A stretch of 64,000 nt of DNA from Carya illinoinensis (Eukaryota; Streptophyta; Magnoliopsida; Fagales; Juglandaceae): positions 8,668,501-8,732,500 of the forward strand of contig NC_056765.1 of assembly GCF_018687715.1 (NCBI RefSeq), written 5' to 3'. Below the pieces are notes generated by a model. The model made no database searches and was not told the DNA's origin. It worked only from the letters and a program-made list of their open reading frames with translations. This document shows positions 35,180-46,364 of the stretch, in pieces. Within the stretch, counting starts at the first letter, position 1. The number at the start of each line of letters is the position of its first letter. Position numbers and translations under genes: made by a program.

Positions 35180-35706
35180 GTATTTTCCATTCATTAATGT
35201 TCTAAATTATCTACACTCCCGTCTGACCATTCTGATATAGGTGGCATGACTCATATCCAACCCACACTTCCAATATTAGAGATTAACTGATCTAATACTA
35301 CTTTCTTTATAAAATTTTAGGAAAAACTCATCCCATATGGGCATATATTTGATCGAGATATCCCAATCATCAAAGCAATCACTATAAATCATCAAAGCAA
35401 TCACTATAAATCGGAAGAACTTCTCCTTCTCAAATAATGGAGTAATATCCCAATCATGACCACCTTAGTTCTCGTACTGCAACTACAAGCTGGCCGTGTC
35501 AACAATATTAATTCTAGTCTGCAAGTTGCAAGTTCCAACTATTATCTCTGAGATTAGAGCAATAATATTAGTGTATAAAAAAACGTTGTAAAGGAATTAA
35601 AATTTAGCCTGCAGGCCGGGATGGTCTGTCTCAAAGCTTGTCCAAAATCATGCAACACATATAGAGGACGTACGGGACCATTCTCTGCCAAAGCTAATTA
35701 GAAGTC

Positions 35707-35737
<31 letters not shown>

Positions 35738-37421
35738 CACCTTTTATGATCAAAGCATGGGCCTCATCCACCACCCTCAAATCATTGTCTTCAACGTCCT
35801 TCAATCTACCAAACATAATATATATATTTATATATATAATGTGTGTGTGTATGTGTCATGTGAATGAATGTCAAATTGTATACGAAGAGCCATGAGTACG
35901 TACCGATCGAGACGGCCTTAGATCTGTCGTCGCAGCTCGATCGGCGCGCTAGGACAGTATAATGACTAGCGCGCATGGGCGTGAGAGAGAAACATCCAAA
36001 CCTACAGTCCAACCTCGCATCTCTGACTTTAAGATATAGCTTCAACTCTTGTCCGCGAACGCTAGCTTTTGGTTTGCTATGGTGTGTGCAATGTGTATAT
36101 CAATACGTACACAAATTCTATCACCATGGGGCATTGACTAGATCATGATGATTATGATCATGATGAGCTCACTGCAGAAGAAAAACAGGTTCATTATATA
36201 ATAAATTAAACATATCTATATACATATTATATATATACACACACACACCTCAGTCACGAGTAAATTAAAGGAACATATATGCTACATACACACAGAATTC
36301 TCTGCCGATAAGTGCAAATCTATTTTTTATTTTTTTTTTCACTTTTCTTTCACTATTTTTTTAAAGTATTTAAATATTTTTTAAAAATAAAAAAATACAT
36401 ATTCATTTAAAAACACTTAATTATTAATTAAAAAAATTAAAAAAAATTTTGATAAACAATTTCGGTAGAAATTGTCTATGGGAATAGCATTTACCTAAAT
36501 TAAAAGTTGTAGGAAAAGATTGTCATAATGAGTAATTCTAAATACAACCGTAAATTATATAAATGTCGTATAATCACTTTAAAAATTAGTGGGATCCAGT
36601 ACTATTAAAAAATTAATTTTTTAATGTGAGTCTCATGTTTTATTCTTTTTTTCAAAACGATTATTAGACGGTTGTATAATTCATGGTTGCAAATATATTT
36701 TCTCTTATTTTAATAATTATATGCATATATCAGATCATATATGGGGGCAATTGCATCCAGTTGAATCTTGAATTAAATGGATTGGGGTACGTCCATGTGA
36801 CATTTAACAGCATCCCACTAGTACTGGTACAAGCTGAAGAAAGCTCGATTTAAAATTTTTAACTGGTCACGTTGTTTTTAAAATAAAAGGGTTATATAAA
36901 TATGTGGGGTCATGCATTGATCTCTTTAAATTATTAGAAAACTTTGGAGTATAGATACGCGGTACGTCCATTCTATTACCATCTCGATACTATATTATTA
37001 AAAATAGTGTTTATATAAATAATATATACTTAATAATGTATAATTTGATATCATAAAATATATATCACGCCAATAATATTGTTTATAGGGTCAGTGTATT
37101 AGAGTTAAGTCATGGATTACTCTCCCTAGTATGCATATGGTACATATCGCATGCAGTACTAATGTATACAGTGTCACAATCGATTGAGAACAACATACAA
37201 TTTTAGGTCGCTTCCCAAAAATCTTGCAAATAAACACAGTCCAACAGGCATACAAAATCTATAGAACAACATACAATCATAAGGTTACAGCAAATAGACA
37301 ATTAAACTGAAAAGAAACATGAAGATCCAATTAAGAGCTAGAAGACTGGTACATACACTGGCCATTTCCAAGGTTCATATATATATGCATGCGAATTATA
37401 ATATATATATATATATATATA
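35180..37421. other. Intergenic DNA between GARP and bZIP genes
   Basis: No coding exon is supported. It holds a 31-base T run (35708-35738), a short (TG)n/(TA)n region near 35820-35850 and a MITE family B copy at 36535. A 79-codon minus-strand frame at 35806-36045 ends in low-complexity His-Thr-Tyr repeats and is probably not a gene. Confidence 0.45.
36535..36700. repeat. MITE family B, copy 2
   Basis: Arms 'CAACCGTAAATTATATAAATG' and 'ACGGTTGTATAATTCATGGTTG' flank the palindromic centre TAAAAAATTAATTTTTTAA. It matches the copies at 29640 and 38645 in organisation. Confidence 0.5.
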
Positions 37422-37687
37422 TCAATTGCGAACTGCCTGATCTGGGTTCAAAGTGTTGTAGCCCAGCATCGCCTCTATGCCACCAAGGGTTGAGTTAATG
37501 TTCACTTTCTGCTGCATCCCAGATTGATTTAAGCTTGGGCTTACCATCATCTCGCCCAGAGGAAGTTCCCAATTACTTGGCATCCATGTCTGTCCAGCTT
37601 GCTCATGTGGTTGTTGATCTTCCTGCTGTATTAAATTCATCCGGCTTAGCCTATTCACTTGTGTTGTGTTTTCTCCACTATTCTGGG
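37422..37687 (-). other. Duplicate/alternative last exon of the bZIP gene
   Basis: Preceded by a good acceptor (TTACTTGCAG) at 37688 in the same phase as the proximal last exon at 40307, and open to a stop at 37422. Its product parallels that exon: 'ENTTQVNRLSRMNLIQQEDQ' against 'ENKAEVNRLRQLHFNQKQQQ', and 'MMVSPSLNQ' against 'MVNPNLNQ'. Both also have a Trp in the middle and an 'NST(L/Q)G' near the end. Splicing from the donor at 40413 would give a 311-residue protein. No other bZIP exon lies between 37688 and 40026, so it is an alternative terminal exon or the relic of a partial tandem duplication. Confidence 0.6.
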
Positions 37688-38644
37688 CTGCAAGTAACAA
37701 AGAGTCCATTTTTTGACTTATAAGCCCTCTTTATAAACAATATGCACGAATTATATAGGGTTTTAACCAAAGAAAACAAATTGTAACGAAAAACAAAGTG
37801 ATTCTTGAAAAGTTAAGGTTGAAGCAAGTGAGAGAAAGAAGTAATTTTCCCACTTTTTAGAAGCCCAAATGACCTCATGATTCTAAGGAGTTTGTTGAGA
37901 AAAACCACCACAATCGAGAATTTTCCAGAATTTCATTGGCTAAACAATGATAAATATGAAAACAATAAAGAAAAGAGAAAGGGAAAATGTATCTTTAGGC
38001 TGAAAAATGTAAGAAGAAGTGAAGAAAATGGAATGTTGTGAGTTGCTACATAGGCTTGATGAGGATGATAATTTCAAGGTCAATAGTTAAAAGGATGATA
38101 ATCCAAAGGTCAATGGTTGTAGAGCTTCAAGTAAGAAAGAGTTGTTGCTTTTTAGAATGGAGACCTATTGGAATCTTATAGAGAGTAATAACTTCTCATT
38201 CTTAAACAGTGTGAAATCCTATATATATACTACATACACTCATCATCAATATGCAATATCATAATTGACTTTTGAAGTTACTTGCAGCTCTTTTACCAGA
38301 TGTAGAGCAGAAAGGTTAATTTTTAGGAAATTTTTTAGCGTAATTGCAAATTTTACTACAAAACCTAGGTGAAAAACTTATCCAAACATCCATTGATGTT
38401 TGATTAAGCATTACAATCTTCTACTTCTAGATTCCCTTCCCACCTCTACCTACGGAAAATTGAAAAATTTAAAGATGTCATACAAGTATTCACCATAAAT
38501 GCCATTGAAATTCTTGTTGAGAAGGGAGAGTGTCTAATAATGATTGTAGTTTGTATTTGTTGTAGATATGGTTTGATTAGTGTGGTATGCATGAAAGAGA
38601 CTAATGAAAGGAGACAAAGTTTATTATATCTTGAGAAATAATAG

Positions 38645-38800
38645 TTGCAGTCGTAAATGTGTAAGCACTACGCAATCATTTTGAAAAAAAGTGAATAAAT
38701 ACGAGAGTCACATAAAAAATTAATTTTTTAATAATAAACTTAACTTTTTTTCAAAACGATTGCATGACACTTATGCATTCCACAACTGTATATAGTATTA
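38645..38800. repeat. MITE family B, copy 3
   Basis: Arms 'GCACTACGCAATCATTTTGAA' and 'CAAAACGATTGCATGACACTT' flank AAAAATTAATTTTTTAATAATAAA. It lies between the two candidate last exons of the bZIP gene. Confidence 0.5.
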
Positions 38801-39685
38801 CTTTTATATCTTTGTAGAAGAGAAACAACAATTGGCTAAAGGGATGGGCACCATCGTGGAAGATCACAAAAAGTGAGTGAATGAAATCCAAAAAATTGAA
38901 GCCTACATGATGGTAAAGGATCGATACCAAACGTTAGTCAATGACTTTGACCCCATGAAAGATTTTTTTAATATAACAAGAATTGTGGAGAAAAGAGGAA
39001 GAAGAAAAATAAAACAAATCGTCACAAAAGACTATTTTTCTTGTAGTGATAAAAGGTTTTGGGTGGTTTAGCCACACAAGCCTACATCCACCGCTGGGGT
39101 TACCCTAAGCATTGGATTTTGTTATCTTATTTCTTAAATGTACATACATCACAAACAAAATGTATTTACGTTACGAATGAGTCATAATAATTGAAACTCG
39201 AGGTAGGTCGTAACGATAATACAAATATGGTAGGTAGTGATAATGTCAAAATCGAATCGATCCTAAAATGTAGGAGAGAATAATTTGATTATAATTGTCC
39301 AAAACATAGGAGATAATCCATAACAAATCATAAGATTTGATCACCCCAGTTTCTCTATTTTGTATGACGTTACGTATATAAGATTAAGATAGAGTGTAAC
39401 TAATTAATACTTTTACGAATTAAGATCCCTCAAGGTTTTCCCAAATTTTAGAGTTTCATATAAAAAAAAAAAGATACATCAAGTGGACCTTACAATATTT
39501 ATTAAGGATATAATGTTACCCTAAAAGACTACGCATAACTCTTTTCCATACTTCTACACATTACTCTTTTCTTTTATCCTATTTTTGAGCACTTAGATTG
39601 ACCCAAAGGAAATCAGTCACAATGTTTGGGATGAAGATAAGATGTCAACCCTTGGCCACCATGTCAACTAATAGAAACTTATAAT

Positions 39686-39687
<2 letters not shown>

Positions 39688-39760
<73 letters not shown>
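39688..39760. repeat. (CT)n microsatellite, 73 bases
   Basis: A perfect CT run, GA on the strand of the bZIP gene, lying between the proximal and distal last exons. The longest simple CT tract in the window. Confidence 0.95.
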
Positions 39761-39766
<6 letters not shown>

Positions 39767-40026
39767 TATTACATAATATTTTTATAAAAAAAAAAAAAAA
39801 ACTATTATGTAGGATGGAATTATTAAGTCTTCCTTTCATGAATTTCAATAAGAAATTAAATGACAATTCAATTCTGATGTAGATGATGATCTGTACAATA
39901 GAGAAATTATATTATTTGTATATAGGATTGCTTTGCAGATTTATGTTCCTTGATTTTCAAACGCAAGAATGGAAAGAAAATTTACTCTAACCATATATGT
40001 ATATGCATGGTTATGGATTCTAGAAA

Positions 40027-41347
40027 TCAAGCAAACATAGAAACATGAGTAAAGGCCGGATCTAGTAGTGAATTTGCTGCTATATATCTAGGTTGATTAT
40101 TTAAGGTACTGATTTTACCTTGGGTTGAGTTCGCATAAACCATTTCTCCTATCCGACGTTGATTTAAGTTTGGATTCACCATCTGCTCTATCCCAGCTGT
40201 TTCCCAATTAAGGAAGCTTGTCTGCGCGGCCTGGATTTGCTGTTGTTTTTGGTTGAAATGGAGTTGCCTCAACCTATTCACTTCTGCTTTGTTCTCTTCA
40301 ATTTCGGCTACCAAAAGAGAAACTACCATTAAAGATGCAAGTAAAGGAAGGCACGCAGACATATATATACATGACTCATTTAGATTGAGGACGAGTACGC
40401 GTACGTACGCACCATCTCTAAGAATCTTATTGGTATTGAATTGGAGCATTTGTTGGTTCAAGCTTCTTTGCTCCATTTGCAGCAAACGTTGCTGGTTTTT
40501 ATAAAGTGCAACTTGAGGGGATAAGACCGCAATTTGAGCCTGCATATAATATATCTCTCATCGAGAAATCAACACATTTAAGCAAAAATGCATATTGAAA
40601 TATTGAAGAGCCACCCGTTTCTAATGAAGATCGTACTGATGAGCTTCATGGTTACCTCTAAAGCTTTCACCTTCCTTTCCATATCAGTAACGTACTGAAG
40701 CTTCTTCATTCGAGATTTCTGTGCAGAAACACGGTTTGATATAACCCTACAAATAAAAAACATGTCCTAGAATATCAGGAAGAAAATATTATATGTATAT
40801 ATATAATGGATTCAATTAAGGTCATCATAACCCGCACGTAAAGAGAAAAAAGGCAGTATTAATCATGCATGAAAGGATCGAAAATGGCTCAGTACCGTTT
40901 CATCTTTTTGGGGTCCATATTTGGATTTAGGTTTTTACCCCATCTGACCCGCACAGTGCCATTCAGAGTCTCAACTTTGGGAGGGTCACTTGCACCAGCA
41001 ACAGGTTTTACAGCAGTAGAGCCATCGGATGAAGGAGATGGGTTCTGGGTTTTTTGGTTACGGTCATCATCTCCTTTAGATAAAAGAGGGGAGCTGGCAG
41101 GAGGTGGCCGGAAAAAGCTCTTCGTCCCGCTGCTAGACCCAATATTGTGGCGACCATCGTTGGCGAGGATTGCGGGTTTTTTCCACACTTGAAATGATCC
41201 ATTACTGCCTAAAGAACGATTTGGTGGAAACGTCGGAGAGAAGGGCGGCATCGCTTCAATTGGCTTTTTAGGCCATATTGGTGTCACGCCCTGCGGCTGC
41301 TGGTCATTAACGCCAGTACTGATGACCTTTGCGTTGGTATCTTCCAT
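40027..41347 (-). CDS. Group E-type bZIP transcription factor (bZIP34/61-like)
   Basis: Exons 41347-40896, 40746-40656, 40539-40413 and 40307-40027 give 316 residues. The N-terminal half is rich in Pro, Ser and Asn ('MPPFSPTFPPN', 'PPPASSPL'). The basic region begins at about residue 151: 'RVISNRVSAQKSRMKKLQYV' carries the N-x7-R spacing (N-RVSAQKS-R) needed for DNA contact. It runs into a leucine-zipper-like coiled coil ('MERKVKALEAQIAVLSPQVA', 'RLLQMEQRSLNQQML') and a second helix 'ENKAEVNRLRQLHF'. The 'KLQY' linker, 'VLSPQVA' and 'NKILRDAE' resemble plant group E bZIPs such as bZIP34 and bZIP61, which act in pollen; that role here is inference. The fourth exon has a donor-like CAAG|GTAAAA near its end, and an in-frame duplicate last exon lies at 37687-37422. 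Confidence 0.85.
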
Positions 41348-43423
41348 ATTTCAAAAATATTAATGCTTTAATTTCCTCCTGCAAAAGAAGAAATACAAGC
41401 AAGATGTAATATTAGAACAAGATGACGACGATGATGATGAAACCCTGCGAAGGAAATGGACTTTCCTTCCACTCACACTTATAAGCCTAATTATAAGATG
41501 GATGACTAAATGGGCAATGAGATTAAGACGCTTGCCTGGCCCTTAGTATATAAAGTGAAAATACACTCAAAATTTTCAAATATTTCCTTATCACACTTAG
41601 GATTCTTGACGGAATTCTTTTTCATATCATGAAATATGTTACTCACAAGTCTGTGTGTATAGATACAGTACCGATTATTATAACACTACGTCAGTTATAA
41701 AATAGATATACAATTCGAATTACGTATATTCAAAACACATAAGTAGTGTGTTTGGCATATATCAATCAGTAGATTACCATGTTGTACGTTAAAAATGAAC
41801 ACATTGGATACCAATCTACATATGCATCGTGTGTGTATATATGTGTTTCGTTCTAGTCATCATGCTTATCTGTATTGAGACCTCTCCAATGGTAATTAAC
41901 AGTACACGTCAATACATGGAAAATATGAATTAGCTGTCGCTTGTGCCAATTAAATTGAGTGCACGAGAAAGCAGCAAGCCATGCATGCATGAGTTTTTGA
42001 AACTGAATTGGGGTCAATATGGAAGCTTAATCATTTCAGTACAGCAAAAACCTCAGCTAAATGGTTCCACGTGTAACATCCTGATATGAATCTCATCTAA
42101 ACGTAAAGTTTTGACAATAATGCATTGGACAAACTTTATAAGATATATACCTGCAGGGTTTGAAGGAGTTAACACAGAGAGTTGTTTGAATTGTATCGAA
42201 TGTCTGAATTATAAGAGAAGTCAGATTTTTTTTTTTTTTTTTTTTTGTCATTAATTGCAGGTAATTAAGTGGGTAACTAAAGGTCTACCTGGCAGAAATT
42301 ATAACCAAAATAAATAATATCTTTCACATAAAATGAAGAGATTCTTATCTTGCCAGGTAAGAGTTTCGGAAATTACTGTATATATATATATATATATATA
42401 TTTGTATGAGTACTGCTACGTTCATAAATGAATTACATAAAAATAATCTTACAAATAAAGTCATCTGATTTGTTAAATCTATTTTATAATAAAAATAACT
42501 TTATAATCTAACAAACTATATCAAGCCACGTCAGTTTGTAGGATTACTTTTGTGTAATTCTTTTATGGTTAGAACATTTCCCTATTTGTATTTTTGCTAG
42601 TACCGTAGCACTCAAAATTTTTTAAAAACTTTTTTTAAGCACAAAAAGACCTCATCACTTCAATTCAAGCACAAACCAATTTATATATTAGAGAAAACCT
42701 TAATTTAAAAACATTGTCCTATATGTTTGTTATCCTCAACCAAGATCTCCTTTCTTTTCCAATCTATTGATCGGGATATATTGTATATATCAAGTGCCAA
42801 TCATATTGTGAAAGAAAGAGAAAAAGATTGAGGGTGGATCCATCCCTTTACGACATCGGCCGGAGGGATGGATCCTGCACCCATTACAAAAACAAAAAAG
42901 ACCATGGCCGATTATAGGAGATGCATAGTGATGAGACTGATTCAATGTACGTGGTTCCAAATCAATCTAAGATGTTTGAATATTTTTATTTGTTTATTAA
43001 TACTTATTTGAATCATACATAATGACGTATTAAAATGCTCAAAAATTTCAAGTGTACTAGTTCTAAACTACAATCCTTTGTCCTTCTATTTACATCCCAA
43101 ATTATCATGATTCCTTGATTTGCAGTACCTTAACTACCATATTTTTCATAATTAAGTTTATTCTTTTCATCTCTTTGACATGTGAAATCGAACAGAACCC
43201 CATGTGTTATGTAAAGATTCTTGAGTGAAAATCTGAAAGACAAACGTTTGATCTACAAATTCATCTTATAGAAAAACTAACAAAAATAAGATCAAAAGTT
43301 AAGATGATATATTGAATATATAAAATACTTTTCTATATAATATAAATTTGACATATCATATTAAACCAAGTCCACTTAAAACTTAATTTTATATAATCTC
43401 TTGGTTGATAGATATATATATAT
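41348..43423. other. 5' flank of bZIP gene and intergenic DNA
   Basis: No coding exon is supported. It includes T runs (42228-42246), a (TA)n run (42381-42401) and a MITE family A copy at 42430. The first ~250 bases are the probable leader and promoter of the bZIP gene. Confidence 0.45.
42430..42575. repeat. MITE family A, copy 4
   Basis: Left end GAATTACATAAAAATAATCT, right end ATTACTTTTGTGTAATTCTT, with TTATAATAAAAATAACTTTA inside. Same plan as copies 1-3. Confidence 0.5.
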
Positions 43424-43620
43424 CATTACAAGAATCTGGGCTTTTCCCAGCGATTTTAGAACTGCTGCCAAAAAAATTGCCGTAATATATGCCATATAAC
43501 GGCGATTTATTAATCGTTGCATTAAATCACTGATTAAGTGGCGATAAGTGTCACTTAGTATATAGCAGTGACTTTAATTATTTTAGTGGAGAAAAATTTC
43601 ACTGCTAAATCACTGAATAA
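43424..43620 (+). repeat. CACTA terminal and subterminal repeat region
   Basis: Terminal CATTACAAGAATCTGGGC followed by GCGATTT/CGGCGATTTATTAA/GGCGATAAGTGTCAC motifs, the array type where CACTA transposase accessory protein binds. A C-to-T change alters the terminal CACTA to CATTA, which would impair mobility. Confidence 0.55.
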
Positions 43621-44893
43621 ATATCAGGCGCCAAACATAAAACTTTATTTCCCTCCCCGCCTGCGAGTTACAGTACCCTCCCTCTCTCTCCATGTGTTTT
43701 TACTCGATTTTCCCTCACCTGAAAGTAAAATCCCTTCCGGCGAATCCATAGTGCACCACTGCGATAATCCCCATTTCCGAATACGGGTAAGAGCTCCATC
43801 TCTGGCCTCCACTACATTTTTCTTATGCACCTTCAAGCTGCGTCATCGTTTCCTTCCAAAACCAAGAAAACCGTGCCTCCATCGATCGGCTTACCCATTT
43901 CAATTCTATGAACCCCCTTCCATTCTTCCACTTTCTGAACCCAATACTTCGGCTACCAAAAGCACTAAAATCCTCCTTCTGTTGAATGCCAGCGTACCCA
44001 CGGCGATTTCTGCGACAATCACCCTCTGTTTTGATTTTTCCAACGGGGTAATTTCTTCAATGAAGTGTTAGTTAAAAACAAAGAAGTTGGAGGTCCCAAA
44101 CATACTGTGTGCGAGGCTTTTCAGTCCATTCTAAGCCCTCGGTTGGCCAAAATCCACTGCCCGGCCACTGCTCAGCATGTGCAAGGTATTTTTCTACTTC
44201 CAAGTTGTCTGTTTGGTACTCATTATTTTCTACAAACATGCATGAACATAGCTGGCAGCGAGGGGTTAGTTGGATTGTTGGATGACATGCACAATTTATT
44301 GACTATAAACATTTTGTCGTTTTTTTATATGAAAATTTTTATTTTTTGGTGATCTGTCGATGCTGTGCATATTGTCAATTCATTGGTGGGATATCATTCT
44401 TGGTAGTTGGCAATTTTTTACGTTCAACCTCAAATATATTAGGTCTTTGTTTAATCGATATATTTGTTGCTACTAAACCCCATTCATCTAACATATCCTT
44501 TTTAAGGTTAGTTTTAGGGCTAGATTCTGGGAAATAATTTTGGCCAACCGAAACCTTATATCTCCAACATTGTCCATGCAGGCTTTAATCAAAAAAATAT
44601 CCTACCAACAATGAATTTTGTTTGGATGAACAAAAATCATCATGCTTGTTAAATTCAATTTTAGTATGCTTGGTTGCTTGAAACTAGGTGTTCTTTTCAT
44701 GTTAGATCATCATGCTAATGTGTGATATGTGGGAAAGGCTGTCTTTTTAAGCTTACTTATATTTATTCAATTTTGATAAAAATGCTAATATGTATCAAGC
44801 CTCACTATTAGTTTTGCATCTACAACTTGGTCACATGTTGTAGATTAGCATTACAACATGTAGACAAATTCCTAATATATCCTATTATGTTAT

Positions 44894-46355
44894 GAGTTCT
44901 TCTACAGGTCCACGGGGGGGGTACACGGGGGGGAATCGGCTGCCACGTCAGCCAATAAATTTATTTAAAAAAAAAAAGTGAATGAAAAGCACAGAAAAGA
45001 GAGGGAAAGTGGGAAATGAAACCATGAAAACAAGGAAATCAGCAGCTCGGAACACGATTCAAACCCAGTCAAAGAAAGCCACCGAATCTAGGCCGGTGGT
45101 CGTCGTCGTGGGTAGCCAAAGCTACGCCGGTGGTCGTCGTTTGCAGGTAAGTTGTTTAGATTTTCATTTCTTTGCATTATTTTCTCTCTTTGCTACTTTT
45201 CTGGACAGCTCCTGGGGAACAATGCTTTGGGGCCTGTTGTTGAGCTGCAGATATTCCTAGCCTCATGCGACACCTGGAGCAATTAATTTATGGAACTTAG
45301 TCTCCACTACCTCTCCCTCCTGCAATGTCCATTGAATTCCATCTATAAAGGAAAAAGGATGGCTTTTTAAGCTTATTTCAGTAATAAAGTAGAGAACTGA
45401 AAAAAAGAAAGAAAAATAAAAACTTGAGAATTATCCCAAAATACTATATTAGTTTTGTGAGGTTTTAGAAAATTAATAATCTGGGTGTATTTTCTTTTCT
45501 TCCTTAAAAGTGAATAGGGTAGTGGCAACGAGCTCGCCCAGATCATGAATGTAATAAAATGCCATTGTGAGAAAAAAAAGAAAAAACAGTACATCAAATT
45601 TAGAACTCATCTAGATAAGTTTGTTCATGAGGTAAGGTGGAGTTCCAGAGTTAATGTGGAGTGGTTCTGGTGTTTCGGCGCTGATGCTTTATGTGGTTCT
45701 GGTGTTTCGTGATTGCAGAGTTTGATGAATGTATTAGCTGTTCGTACCTACAGCCTCTTCATCTGCACCTTTTGTATCGTGGTAGAAGCTTCTCACTTTC
45801 CATTTCTAGGGGTGATTGACAGCACCAACAAAGCTATCTGTTTTTCTCATGAAATAGATGAAGCTTAACTGCTACAGAATTTGTTTAAGCTGCTGCTTAC
45901 CTATTTTTGACATTTTTTTAGTTACTATGTTCAGTTTTGACAATGTATATAAAATATGAATTCAGACTTATGTTTATAATACTATTCTTTTTATACAAGA
46001 AATTCTCATGCATGTATTTTTTCTTTGTGGGGATGGTGAGAAGACGAAGGCAGGGAGAGCACAGCTTGGTAGGTTGGGGTTAGGGTTTCGGGCTTCATGG
46101 GGTTGGTGAGAAGAAGGAGATGAGAAGAAGAAGAGAAGATGAAGTTGAGAAGTTGGTACCTGATCGTGGGGAAGCAGATTCGCAGTTGCGATGCAGGAGT
46201 GATGAAGACACGAAGGGAAGGGTCAAGGGAGCGAGAGCATTTGAACTTGGAGATTAAACTCAGCGGCTGATCATATGAAACGCAGCGTTTCATTTGTCCA
46301 CGTGGAGGCCCGTGTACGCGGGAGTTACCCCTCCCGAGTGCAAATAGAGTTTTCC
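44894..46355. mobile_element. Mutator-like element with 9-bp target duplication
   Basis: TTATGTTAT is duplicated exactly at 44885-44893 and 46356-46364. Inside, the ends are GC-rich and roughly inverted: left has CACGGGGGGGGTACACGGGG and CTGCCACGTCAGC, and right, read inverted, has CTCGGGAGGGGTAACTCC and CCTCCACGTGGAC. The 1462 bp interior has no transposase. A segment at about 44982-45146 ends in a clean splice donor (TTTGCAG|GTAAGT), and a G/A-rich block lies at 46030-46250. Non-autonomous Mutator-like elements often carry captured host fragments, but I could not identify one. Confidence 0.55.
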
Positions 46356-46364
46356 TTATGTTAT

